DNA from: Pseudonocardia kujensis
GTDB taxonomy: Bacteria > Actinomycetota > Actinomycetes > Mycobacteriales > Pseudonocardiaceae
Length of the DNA stretch: 35,219 bases
NCBI RefSeq assembly: GCF_021283305.1
Contig: NZ_JAJSOK010000078.1
Span: 1 to 35,219 of the forward strand
Reading direction: 5' to 3'
Part shown: piece by piece, positions 23,247-31,493 of the stretch
Numbering within the stretch: position 1 is the first letter of the stretch
Layout of the letters: each line of letters opens with the position of its first letter
The notes under the pieces: model-generated
The model's database searches: none
The model's input: only the letters and a program-made list of their open reading frames with translations
Told to the model about the DNA's origin: nothing
Position numbers and translations under genes: made by a program

Positions 23247-24146
23247 GTGTCGCTCAGGAGGACCCGGGGCACGGTCCCGGCGGGAACACGGGTGCTGGTC
23301 ACCGGTGCCGCGGGCGGGTTCGGTGCCCCGACGGTCGCGCGGTTGCGCGAACAGGGCGCGCGGGTGGTCGGCCTCGACCGGAGCGCGGGTGACGGTGTCC
23401 TCGCCTGCGACATCACCGACCCGCAGGCGGTGGACCGGGCCGTGGCGGAGGCGGTCCGGACCCTCGGCGGCCTCGACGCCCTCGTCCACTACGCGGGCAT
23501 CGGCATCCCGAACGACGCCGGCGGCCCGCTCGAGCCCGACGCGCTGAAGGTCATCGACACGAACCTGCTCGGCGCCTGGCGGGTCACCAGCGCGGCGCTC
23601 CCGGCGCTGCTCGACGGGCCGGGCAGGGGCCGGGTGGTGTTCGTGGCCAGCGAGCTCGCCTACGTCACGCTGCCCTTCCTCTCGGCCTACAGCGTCGCGA
23701 AGCGCGGGATGTCGGCCTACGCCGACGCGCTGCGCCTCGAGTACGGCACCGCTCCGGACAGCACCGGCCTGCACGTCACCACCGTGTACCCGGGCTACGT
23801 GCGCACCCCGATCCACGAGGCCGGTCGCGAGGTCGGACTCTCGCTGGAGGGCCAGGTCCGCCGCGAGGAGGTCGAGGACATCGTGCGCACGGTCGTCGGG
23901 GCGCTCGCCGCGCCGAGGCCGCCGCGCGACACCGCCGGCACCCTGGCCGGCCGGGCCGAGCTGTGGGTCGGCCGGCACGCGCCGGGGCTCCTGGGCCGCG
24001 CCGTCGTCCGCCGCATCCGGCAGCAGGCCGCCGCGGGACGCTTCGACTCCTCGCCGGTCGCCGCCGGCCTGATCCGCCGGTTCACCGGCCGGACCGTCCC
24101 CGCCGTCACGACCGCCGACCGCACCCCCGAGAGGAGCGCGTCATGA
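23247..24146 (+). CDS. Short-chain dehydrogenase/reductase (SDR)
   Basis: A 299-residue classical SDR: cofactor motif TGAAGGFG (T-G-x3-G-x-G), the D-I-T segment after the second strand, HYAGIG (usually NAAG-like), active-site Ser in VFVASELAY, and Y-x3-K in YSVAKRGMSAYADAL. It should oxidise or reduce an alcohol/ketone with NAD(P). The C-terminal ~90 residues are extended and basic and may contact membrane or partner. GTG 23247 follows GGAG. Its stop overlaps the AurF-like gene by 4 bases (ATGA), and expression is probably controlled by the palindromes directly upstream. Confidence 0.87.
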   Translation: MSLRRTRGTVPAGTRVLVTGAAGGFGAPTVARLREQGARVVGLDRSAGDGVLACDITDPQAVDRAVAEAVRTLGGLDALVHYAGIGIPNDAGGPLEPDALKVIDTNLLGAWRVTSAALPALLDGPGRGRVVFVASELAYVTLPFLSAYSVAKRGMSAYADALRLEYGTAPDSTGLHVTTVYPGYVRTPIHEAGREVGLSLEGQVRREEVEDIVRTVVGALAAPRPPRDTAGTLAGRAELWVGRHAPGLLGRAVVRRIRQQAAAGRFDSSPVAAGLIRRFTGRTVPAVTTADRTPERSAS

Positions 24147-25048
24147 CCGCCCCCGCCATGCGCAGGCCCGTGCAGGACCGCGAGGCCACCGCCGAGCGGC
24201 TGCTGAAGTCCTCGGTCGAGAAGTCCTACGAGCCGCACCTGGACATCGACTGGGACGCCCCGCTGGTCGACGGGCTGTGGGGGCTCCCCCCGCACCGGTC
24301 GTCGTTGTACGGCACCGCGCTGTGGGAGGGGCTCTCCGAGGAGCAGCGCCGCACGCTGACCGTCCACGAGGTGTGCAGCATCGCCCGGATCGGGCTGTGG
24401 TTCGAGATCATCCTGATGCAGATGCTGCTGCGCTACGCCTACGACCGCGACCCGCGGCGCGCGCACACCCAGTACGCGCTCACCGAGATCGCCGACGAGT
24501 GCCGGCACTCGATCATGTTCGCGAAGATGACCGAGCGCTACGGAGTCCCCGACTACGCGCCCGGCGGCCTCACCCACAACCTCGGTCGCGTGTTCAAGAC
24601 GGTCGGCCAGGGCCCGGCGATGTTCGGCGGCACCCTGTTCGTCGAGGAGATCCTCGACCGCTTCCAGCGCGAGTCGATGCGCGACGAGACCGTGCAGCCG
24701 CTCACCCGCATGGTCAACCGGATCCACGTGACGGAGGAGGCCCGGCACGTCCGCTACGCCCGCGAGGAACTGCAGCGGATCATGCCGAAGACGAACCGGG
24801 CAGAGCGTGAGCTCGGCCGCTACCTCCTGGCGCGCATCGCCTTCGTCGTGGCCCGCAACCTGATCCACCCGGACGTCTACAAGGCGGTCGGGATCGACCC
24901 CGAGGTCGGCCGCACGGCCGCGCTGGCCAACCCGCACTGGCAGGACTCGCTGCGCTGGTCGGCGGCCAAGTGCGTGGAGTTCCTGCGCGACCAGGGCCTG
25001 GTGGGCGGCCCGACGGAGCTGCTGTGGAAGAAGGCGCACCTCGTATGA
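24143..25048 (+). CDS. AurF-like diiron oxygenase (PF11583 type)
   Basis: A 301-residue helical diiron protein. Metal-ligand motifs in order: E88 in GLWFEII, E119-x2-H122 (DECRHSIMF), E168/E169 (TLFVEEILDRF), and E199-x2-H202 (TEEARHVRYA). The layout matches the AurF/p-aminobenzoate N-oxygenase family, whose members insert oxygen into amine or other substrates using O2 and two electrons. The natural substrate is not identifiable; the electron donor is not encoded alongside. ATG 24143 has AGGAG 7 nt upstream. Both ends overlap neighbours (ATGA), so it is translated as part of one operon with the SDR and hydrolase. Confidence 0.82.
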   Translation: MTAPAMRRPVQDREATAERLLKSSVEKSYEPHLDIDWDAPLVDGLWGLPPHRSSLYGTALWEGLSEEQRRTLTVHEVCSIARIGLWFEIILMQMLLRYAYDRDPRRAHTQYALTEIADECRHSIMFAKMTERYGVPDYAPGGLTHNLGRVFKTVGQGPAMFGGTLFVEEILDRFQRESMRDETVQPLTRMVNRIHVTEEARHVRYAREELQRIMPKTNRAERELGRYLLARIAFVVARNLIHPDVYKAVGIDPEVGRTAALANPHWQDSLRWSAAKCVEFLRDQGLVGGPTELLWKKAHLV

Positions 25049-25938
25049 CCACCCGGACCGCGCAGGCCGCCGACGGCACCCCGCTGCACGTCGTCGAGTC
25101 CGGCCGGCCCGACGCCCCGGTCACGGTGGTGCTCGCGCACGGCTGGACCCTCGACGAGCGCTGCTGGGCGCCCGTCGCCGACTCGCTGTCCGTCGGCGAC
25201 GTCCGGGTGGTCCGGTACGACCACCGCGGCCACGGCCGCTCCGGCGCCGTCGATCCCGCGACGATGACCCTCGACCAGCTGGCCGACGACCTGGCCGCGC
25301 TGATCGGGCAGGTCGCCCCGCACGGGCCGCTGGTGCTGGCCGGGCACTCGATGGGCGGCATGACCACCATGGCCCTGGCCGACCGCCATCCCGACCTGGC
25401 CCGGGAGCGGGTGGCGGGCCTGGCGCTCGTCGCCACGGCCAGCGGCGGACTCGGCGGGCAGACCTTCGGGATGCCGTCGGCGGCGTTCGAGCTGGTGCGG
25501 GCGGCGGAGAAGAAGCTGTACGCCTCGAAGGGCTGGTCCACGCGCCGCGCGCTGAGCCGGCACCCCACGCTCCTCTCGCCCGCCATGCGGTGGCTCCTGC
25601 TCGGGCCCCACGCGGGCAGGCAGGCCCTGCGGATCACCACGGCGTCGGTCTCCGCATGCCGGCCGCTGACCGTCTCCGGCTTCCGGCCCACGCTGGAGGC
25701 CCACGAGCGCGACGCCGCCCTGGCCCTGTACGCGCAGGTGCCCACGCACGTCATGGTCGGGACGCGGGACCGGCTCACCCCGCCGCGGTACGCGCGGCGG
25801 ATCCGGGAGGGCCTGCCCTCGGCGCAGCTGACGGTGTTCCCCGACGCCGGGCACATGCTGCCCGTCGAGCGCACCGCCGGGGTGGCGGGCCGGATCGCGG
25901 CGCTGGCGCGGACCGCGGCGGGAACGCGGGCCGCCTGA
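25045..25938 (+). CDS. Alpha/beta-fold hydrolase
   Basis: A 297-residue alpha/beta hydrolase with GHSMGGM (nucleophile Ser in G-x-S-x-G), an acid in GTRDRLTPP and a catalytic His in PDAGHMLPVE. The oxyanion region is AHGWTLDERCW. It could be an esterase, thioesterase, lactonase or epoxide hydrolase. Its start overlaps the diiron gene stop (ATGA), making it the last gene of the TetR-controlled operon. A hairpin follows at 26006-26038. Together with the SDR and diiron enzyme, this suggests a short oxidative pathway with a hydrolytic step, substrate unknown. Confidence 0.87.
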   Translation: MTTRTAQAADGTPLHVVESGRPDAPVTVVLAHGWTLDERCWAPVADSLSVGDVRVVRYDHRGHGRSGAVDPATMTLDQLADDLAALIGQVAPHGPLVLAGHSMGGMTTMALADRHPDLARERVAGLALVATASGGLGGQTFGMPSAAFELVRAAEKKLYASKGWSTRRALSRHPTLLSPAMRWLLLGPHAGRQALRITTASVSACRPLTVSGFRPTLEAHERDAALALYAQVPTHVMVGTRDRLTPPRYARRIREGLPSAQLTVFPDAGHMLPVERTAGVAGRIAALARTAAGTRAA

Positions 25939-26005
25939 TCGTCGTCCGGTCGGCGCGGCGCCCGGCGTGCCCCCGCCGGCGCCGAGCCGGTCGGGCGGCC
26001 CGACC

Positions 26006-26038
26006 GGCGGCCGCCCCAGGGCTCTCGGGGCGGCCGCC
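26006..26038. terminator. Bidirectional terminator after the hydrolase operon
   Basis: 12-bp perfect stem GGCGGCCGCCCC (26006-26017) / GGGGCGGCCGCC (26027-26038), 9-nt loop, between convergent genes. Confidence 0.6.
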
Positions 26039-26070
26039 CGGGCCCGTGTCGAGCCCCGGCGTGCCCGCGT

Positions 26071-26161
26071 GCCCCGGTCGTCGGCCCCGATCGTCGGCCC
26101 CGATCGTCGGCCCCGGTCGTCAGGTTCGGTTGTCAGGCCCGGTCGTCAGGCCTGGTCGTGG
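26071..26161. repeat. 13-bp tandem repeat, seven copies, entering the TetR 3' end
   Basis: Seven adjacent 13-base units resembling GCCCCGGTCGTCG: copies 1-4 are nearly identical (one or two base differences), copies 5-7 diverge. The array starts in the intergenic region and its last copies overlap the last codons and stop of the TetR gene at 26146, so expansion or contraction could alter the protein end. No known function. Confidence 0.8.
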
Positions 26162-26796
26162 ACCAGCGGGAAGCCCGCCAGGCCCTTCCACGCGAGCGCG
26201 GACATCAGCGCGACCGCCTCGTCCCGCGGGATCGTCTGCTCGGAGTCGAGCCAGTACTGCGCGGTGACCTGGCTCAGCCCGACGAGGCCGACGGCCAGCA
26301 GCCGGGCCCGCTCGCCGTCGAGGCCCGCGTCCTCGGTCACCACCGCCGCGACGGCGTCGATGCACTTGGTCAGGGCGCCGTCGACCAGCGCCGCGGCCTC
26401 CGGCTCGCCGCGCAGGTCGGACTCGAAGACCAGCCGGTAGGCGTGGCCCTCGCCGGCCACGAAGTCGAAGTAGGCCGCCACCGCGGCGTGCACGCGCTCG
26501 CGGTTGTCCTGGGTGCGGTTGATGGCCTCGCGGACCCGGTTGACCAGCTCGTCCGCATAGGTCGTGAGGAGCGCCCGGTAGAGCTCGAGCTTGCCGGGGA
26601 AGTGCTGGTAGAGGACCGGCTTGCTGACGCCGGCCTTCTCGGCGATGTCGTCCATCGCCGCCGCGTGGTAGCCCTGTGCCGCGAACACGTCCCGCGCGGC
26701 CACCAGGAGCTGGGCCCGGCGGGCGCTCCGCGAGAGCCGGGTTCCGCGCGCAGGGACGTGGGGCGCTCCGGACGCCGTCGCTGCCGCCTCGCTCAT
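26146..26796 (-). CDS. TetR-family regulator (Rv3208-like)
   Basis: A 216-residue TetR protein. The helix-turn-helix region is RSARRAQLLVAARDVFAAQGYHAAAMDDIAEKAGVSKPVLYQHFPGKLELY, closely matching my memory of M. tuberculosis Rv3208. The ligand domain includes FVAGEGHAYRLVFESDLRGEPE. The final codons (VHDQA) lie in a tandem repeat that continues downstream. Likely a conserved general regulator; its regulon is not evident here. It lies between the alpha/beta hydrolase operon (convergent) and copA (same strand, 94 bases away). Confidence 0.87.
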   Translation of the reverse strand: MSEAAATASGAPHVPARGTRLSRSARRAQLLVAARDVFAAQGYHAAAMDDIAEKAGVSKPVLYQHFPGKLELYRALLTTYADELVNRVREAINRTQDNRERVHAAVAAYFDFVAGEGHAYRLVFESDLRGEPEAAALVDGALTKCIDAVAAVVTEDAGLDGERARLLAVGLVGLSQVTAQYWLDSEQTIPRDEAVALMSALAWKGLAGFPLVHDQA

Positions 26797-26890
26797 CGTG
26801 CTCCCCTTCGGTACCGCTGTCGTGCCGGGTCACCTTACCCGTGGGTAGCCACGAATGCGGGATGGCGCGGGTGGCGAAACGTGCGTGGCG

Positions 26891-29293
26891 TCACCGCCGG
26901 GTGTCGACCTCGGGTGGGGCGTGCCCGGGCACGACGCTGCGGAAACCGCGCAACCGGAGGCTGTTGGCCACCACGAACACGGAGCTGAACGCCATCGCGG
27001 CGCCCGCGATCATCGGGTTCAGCAGGCCCAGTGCGGCCAGCGGCAGGGCCGCCACGTTGTAGGCGAAGGCCCAGAACAGGTTGCCCCGGATCGTGCCCAG
27101 GGTGCGGCGGGCCAGCCGGATCGCGTCGACCGCCGCGAGCAGGTCGCCCCGGACGAGGGTGAGGTCGCTCGCCTCGATCGCGACGTCCGTGCCGGTGCCC
27201 ATGGCGAGCCCGAGGTCGGCGGTGGCGAGGGCGGCGGCGTCGTTGACCCCGTCGCCCACCATGGCGACCGTGCGGCCCTCGGCCTGCAGCCGGCGCACGG
27301 CCGCGACCTTGTCCTCGGGGAGCACGTCGGCGATGACGTCGGCCGGAGCGATGCCGGCCTCCTCGGCGACGGCGCGGGCGGCGGCCTCGTTGTCCCCGGT
27401 CAGCAGGATCGGGGTGAGCCCGAGACCGCGCAGCCGCCGCACCGCCTCGGCGCTGGTCGGCTTGAGCGAATCGGCGACGACGAGCACGCCGCGCGCCAGC
27501 CCGTCCCAGCTCACGCACACCGCGGTGCGCCCGGCCGCCTCCGCCCGCTCGCGGGCCTCGACCAGCTCCGGGGGCAGCTCGATGCCGTACTCGGCGAGCA
27601 GCGCGGGTCGCCCGACCAGGACGGCGTGGGCCACGATCCGGCCGGTGCCGCCGGCCGGGGTGACGGGGGAGGTGCCGGTGGCGGCGCGGACGGGTGCCGG
27701 CAGGCCGGGGAGCTGCGCGAGCTCGGCGACCACGCCCTGCACGCCGAGCCCGGCCCGGTTCTCGAAGTCCGAGACGCCGGGCAGGCCGCCGAAGCGCTCC
27801 CGCGCTGCCGCCACGACCGCCCGCGCGACCGGGTGCTCGGAACCGTCCTCGACCGCGGCGGCCAGCCGCAGCACGTCGTCCACGGACTCCCGGCCGGCGG
27901 GGTGCACCTCGAGCAGACGCATCCGCCCGCTCGTCACCGTGCCGGTCTTGTCCAGCACGACGGTGTCGACGCGGCGGGTGGACTCGAGGACCTCCGGGCC
28001 CTTGATGAGCACGCCCAGCTGCGCGCCGCGCCCGGTCCCGACCAGCAACGCGGTGGGGGTGGCCAGGCCCAGCGCGCACGGGCAGGCGATGATCAGCACC
28101 GCGACGGCGGCGGTGAACGCGGCCGTGGCGCCGCCCCCGCTGCCCAGCCAGAACCCGAGGGTGCCGACGGCCAGCGCGATCACGATCGGCACGAACACCC
28201 CGGAGATCCGGTCGGCCAGCCGCTGCACGGCGGCCTTCCCGTTCTGCGCCTCCTCGACGAGTGCCGCCATCCGGGCCAGCTGGGTGTCGGCGCCGACCCG
28301 GGTGGCCCGCACGACCAGCCGGCCACCGGAGTTCACGCAGCCGCCGACCACCGCGGAGCCGGGCGCGACCTCGGCCGGCACGGCCTCGCCGGTGATCATC
28401 GAGACGTCGACGGCCGACGTCCCCTCCTCGACCTCGCCGTCCGTCGCCACCTTCTCGCCGGGCCGGACCACGAACCGGTCGCCGACCTTCAGCTGCTCGA
28501 CGGGCACCCGCACCTCGGCGTCCCCGCGGAGCACCGAGACCTCGCGGGCGCCGAGCTCCAGGAGGGCGCGCAGGGCGGCCCCGGCGGTGCGCTTGGAGCG
28601 GGCCTCGAAGTACCGGCCCGCCAGGATGAAGGTGGTGACGCCGGCGGCGACCTCGAGGTAGATCGCGTCCGCGCCGCCGCCCCGGGCCACGGTGAGCTCG
28701 AAGGGATGCCGCATGCCCGGGACGCCGGCCCCGCCCCACAGCAGCGCGTACAGCGACCAGGCCAGCGCGGCGAGCGTGCCCAGGGAGACGAGCGTGTCCA
28801 TGGTCGCGGCGCCGTGCCGCAGGTTCGTCCAGGTCGCCCGGTGGAAGGGCAGCGCCCCCCACACGACGACGGGCGCGGCGAGCGTCAGCGAGATCCACTG
28901 CCAGGAGGTGAACTGCAGGGCCGGGACCATCGCGAGCACGATCACCGGGACGGCGAGCACCGCGCTGACGACCAGCCGGTCCCGCAGGTCCCGGGCGTGC
29001 CGCGCGGCCGGGTCCTCGCGCTGCTCCTCGGCGGCCGGCGGGGCGGGCAGCTCGGCGCTGTACCCCGCGGCCTCGACGGTCGCGACCAGCTCCTCCGGCG
29101 TGACGCCGCCGGGATAGCTGACCGTGGCCTTCTCGGTCGCGTAGTTCACCGAGGCCGTGACCCCGGCCATCTTGTTGAGCTTGCGCTCGACCCGGTTGGC
29201 GCAGGACGCGCACGTCATCCCGCCGATCGCGAGCTCGATCCGCAGGTCGGGCCCGGTCCCGGCGGCGGGGCCCGGGGTGGTCGGAGCGCTCAT
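26891..29293 (-). CDS. copA: Copper-translocating P1B-type ATPase
   Basis: An 800-residue heavy-metal P-type ATPase. Order: one HMA domain with GMTCASC (metal Cys C28/C31), TM helices, actuator loop TGE at 301-303, CPC (404-406) in TM6, phosphorylation site DKTGT (D448), SEHPVARAV (HP motif) and GDGVNDAAALA. CPC plus one GMTCxxC domain identifies the Cu+ export class. It should move Cu+ from cytoplasm outward. Its ATG overlaps the stop of the upstream secreted protein (29290-29293), and a CsoR-like operator precedes that gene. No ArsR/CsoR regulator or copper chaperone is encoded in this window. Confidence 0.94.
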   Translation of the reverse strand: MSAPTTPGPAAGTGPDLRIELAIGGMTCASCANRVERKLNKMAGVTASVNYATEKATVSYPGGVTPEELVATVEAAGYSAELPAPPAAEEQREDPAARHARDLRDRLVVSAVLAVPVIVLAMVPALQFTSWQWISLTLAAPVVVWGALPFHRATWTNLRHGAATMDTLVSLGTLAALAWSLYALLWGGAGVPGMRHPFELTVARGGGADAIYLEVAAGVTTFILAGRYFEARSKRTAGAALRALLELGAREVSVLRGDAEVRVPVEQLKVGDRFVVRPGEKVATDGEVEEGTSAVDVSMITGEAVPAEVAPGSAVVGGCVNSGGRLVVRATRVGADTQLARMAALVEEAQNGKAAVQRLADRISGVFVPIVIALAVGTLGFWLGSGGGATAAFTAAVAVLIIACPCALGLATPTALLVGTGRGAQLGVLIKGPEVLESTRRVDTVVLDKTGTVTSGRMRLLEVHPAGRESVDDVLRLAAAVEDGSEHPVARAVVAAARERFGGLPGVSDFENRAGLGVQGVVAELAQLPGLPAPVRAATGTSPVTPAGGTGRIVAHAVLVGRPALLAEYGIELPPELVEARERAEAAGRTAVCVSWDGLARGVLVVADSLKPTSAEAVRRLRGLGLTPILLTGDNEAAARAVAEEAGIAPADVIADVLPEDKVAAVRRLQAEGRTVAMVGDGVNDAAALATADLGLAMGTGTDVAIEASDLTLVRGDLLAAVDAIRLARRTLGTIRGNLFWAFAYNVAALPLAALGLLNPMIAGAAMAFSSVFVVANSLRLRGFRSVVPGHAPPEVDTRR

Positions 29294-30252
29294 CGGGCAC
29301 CTCCCGAGGTGGTCGCGACGGCACCGGTCGTCGGCACGGTGAAGTCCACGGTGTGGACCTCGCCGGCGTGCCGGAAACGCAGGAAGAGACGGTAGGTCCC
29401 CTCCGTCGGCACCGTGGTGGTGAAGGCGATGCCGGGGCCGGACCGGTCCCCGGGTTCCGCACGGGTCTGGGCCGTGACCGGGTTGTAGGCGAGGTCGCCG
29501 GCGCGCAGCGCGACGAGGTCACCGAAGGCGCCGCGGTCGGGCTCGAGGTCGGTGACCGCCCGCCCGTCGAGGCTGACCGTCGCGAAGATCGCGGACTCGG
29601 CGCCTGCGCGCAGGTCGCCGTCGATCCGGACCTGGTAGCCGCCGACCTGCGCGGCGCGCGCGGGCGGGAACTCGAGCGGCGCGAAGTCGCCCGGTGCGGA
29701 GACGTCCGTGCCCAGCACCGTGGGGGTGCCGTCGACGGGGGTGAAATCGGCGAGGACCCGCCACGTCCCGGCCGTGGGCACTCGGACGGGCGCGCTCCAG
29801 GTGCCGTCGGGGGCCATCTCGGGGTAGACGACCTGCAGGCCCGCGCCGTCCCGGCGGACCACGAGCAGGCGCAGCGGCGCGCCGTCGGCACGCGCGGCGT
29901 AGGTGGTGACCGCTTGGCCGTCGGGCCCGGTGATCGCGAACGTGAGGTCGGTCGGGCGCCCGGTGGTGAGTGCCGTGGTGGTCGGGACCAGCGTGTACCC
30001 GTCCGTGCTGGCGCTCAGGCCGGTCGTGTCGGGCAGGGTGCCCTGCGCGTCGGCCGTGCCCATCTCGCCGGTGCCCATCTCGCCGGTGCCCATGCCGGCG
30101 TGGGCGTCGGCCGGAGCCGTGGCCGTGGCCGTCGCCGCGGCGGGAGCGGCAGGGGAGAGAGCGGGTCGGGCGAGGGAGCCCGCGCCCCAGGCGGCGCCGA
30201 AGACCACGCCGAGAACCCCGACGTAGGCCCCGAGACGTACCGCCGTGAGCAT
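29290..30252 (-). CDS. Membrane-anchored extracytoplasmic protein of the copper operon
   Basis: A 320-residue protein with an N-terminal hydrophobic helix (LGAYVGVLGVVFGAAWGAG), so mostly extracytoplasmic. After an Ala/Thr-rich linker comes HAGMGTGEMGTGEMGTADA, where 15-bp DNA repeats (30058-30090) put three Met in a possible Cu+-binding array. Two beta-sandwich-like domains follow. Relatives next to copper ATPases, as I remember them, have HLH and HxH residues at LRLLVVRRDGAGLQVVYPEM; here these are Arg/Leu and Val/Tyr, so that metal site may be lost. Stop overlaps the copA start (4 bases). ATG 30252 with AGGA upstream. Confidence 0.75.
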   Translation of the reverse strand: MLTAVRLGAYVGVLGVVFGAAWGAGSLARPALSPAAPAAATATATAPADAHAGMGTGEMGTGEMGTADAQGTLPDTTGLSASTDGYTLVPTTTALTTGRPTDLTFAITGPDGQAVTTYAARADGAPLRLLVVRRDGAGLQVVYPEMAPDGTWSAPVRVPTAGTWRVLADFTPVDGTPTVLGTDVSAPGDFAPLEFPPARAAQVGGYQVRIDGDLRAGAESAIFATVSLDGRAVTDLEPDRGAFGDLVALRAGDLAYNPVTAQTRAEPGDRSGPGIAFTTTVPTEGTYRLFLRFRHAGEVHTVDFTVPTTGAVATTSGGAR

Positions 30253-30294
30253 GCCCTCGTCCTTCCGTCGACCCGTCCTCCGGTGCGGTCGAAC

Positions 30295-30311
30295 ATACCA
30301 GCGGGGGGTAT
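30295..30311 (-). promoter_or_regulatory. CsoR/RicR-type copper operator
   Basis: On the minus strand the 17-base element ATACCCCCCGCTGGTAT has the ATACC-N7-GGTAT layout of CsoR-family copper operators. It lies 43 bases upstream of the copper operon's first start codon and next to a possible -10 (TATGTT), so it would block transcription until Cu+ binds the repressor. The regulator is not encoded in the window. Confidence 0.65.
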
Positions 30312-30427
30312 CCGACGCCGGGCCGGGGGGCGGGGGTGGGAGGCGTCACGAGCGCCCTGACCAGGGTCGACGGCAGGGCTGTGGTTCGGGGTGGCCGGGA
30401 TCGCGTCGTTCTTGTCATCCTCGAGAC

Positions 30428-31471
30428 GTGGTTTCCCTCTCGCTGCCGCTCGTTCACCCGCGGTTCGCCCCGGCGCCGGGATCGCCGCGGGTGCCGGTGG
30501 GCGATCCCGGTGACCTCGCCGCCCTGCCGCCGCTGCCCGAGCACCTGCCGGCATGGCCCGGGCGGCACGTGACCGCGGGCGGCGTGACGCTGCACGTGCG
30601 GGAGACCCCGGGCGGGGGCGCCGTCGGCCAGGAGGCCGTCTACGTGCACGGGCTCTCCGGCTCGGCCACCAACTGGACCGATCTCGCGGGCCTGCTCGCG
30701 CCGCGGGCCGCGGGGACCGCGGTCGACCTGCCGGGGTTCGGCTACACCGAGCCGGTGCCCTCCTGCGACTACACGCCCGCGGCGCACGCGGACGCGCTGC
30801 TGTGCTGGTTGGCCGGCCGCGGCAGGCCGGTGCACCTGCTGGGCAACTCGCTGGGCGGGATCATCGCCGTGCTGGTCGCCGCCCGGCGTCCGGAGCTGGT
30901 CCGCACGCTCACCCTCGTCTCGCCCGCGATGCCGGACCGGCGGCCGGACCCGCGGCGGATGTCGGACCCGCGGATGGCGCTGGCGTGGATACCCGGGCTC
31001 GGCAGCCGGGCGCGGGCCCAGCTGGCCGCCATGACGCCGCGGGCGCGCGCCGAGGCGACGATGCGGCTGTGCTTCGGCGACCCCACCCGGGCCACGGACG
31101 TCCGGCTCGACGAGACCGCGCAGGAGATCGCCGACCGGGGCCGGCAGCCGTGGGCGGGGCAGGCGATCGACCGGTCGGCGTTCGGGATGTTCCGCAGCTG
31201 GATGGGCCCCCACCTGTGGCGCGCGGCCGCCCGCGTCCCGGTGCCCACGCTGGTGGTCTGGGGCGACCGGGACCGGCTCGTCGCGCCCCGGCTGGCCGCG
31301 CGGACCGCCCGCACCTTCCCCGACGGGCGCCTGGTGATGCTCGAGGGCGTGGGTCACATCGCGCAGATCGAGACCCCGGACCGCGTCGCCGCTGCGGTCG
31401 CGGCGTTCTGGGACGCGCTCGCGGATGGGAACATGTCGGGCGACGAACGTGTTGCGGCAAGGGACCGCTGA
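30428..31471 (+). CDS. Alpha/beta-fold hydrolase next to moeZ
   Basis: A 347-residue alpha/beta hydrolase: oxyanion region VHGLSGSATNW, nucleophile in LLGNSLGGII (G-N-S-L-G), acid in VVWGDRDRLV and His in EGVGHIAQIE. A cap domain separates the strands. The substrate is unknown. GTG 30428 gives VVSLSLPLVHPRFAP; a weak ribosome site leaves the start uncertain, and ATG/GTG codons further in (for example within MARAARD in another frame) do not fit. moeZ follows 22 bases after the stop on the same strand, so co-transcription is likely. Divergent from the copper operon. Confidence 0.85.
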   Translation: MVSLSLPLVHPRFAPAPGSPRVPVGDPGDLAALPPLPEHLPAWPGRHVTAGGVTLHVRETPGGGAVGQEAVYVHGLSGSATNWTDLAGLLAPRAAGTAVDLPGFGYTEPVPSCDYTPAAHADALLCWLAGRGRPVHLLGNSLGGIIAVLVAARRPELVRTLTLVSPAMPDRRPDPRRMSDPRMALAWIPGLGSRARAQLAAMTPRARAEATMRLCFGDPTRATDVRLDETAQEIADRGRQPWAGQAIDRSAFGMFRSWMGPHLWRAAARVPVPTLVVWGDRDRLVAPRLAARTARTFPDGRLVMLEGVGHIAQIETPDRVAAAVAAFWDALADGNMSGDERVAARDR

Positions 31472-31493
31472 AGACTCGCAGGGAGTTGTGGAC

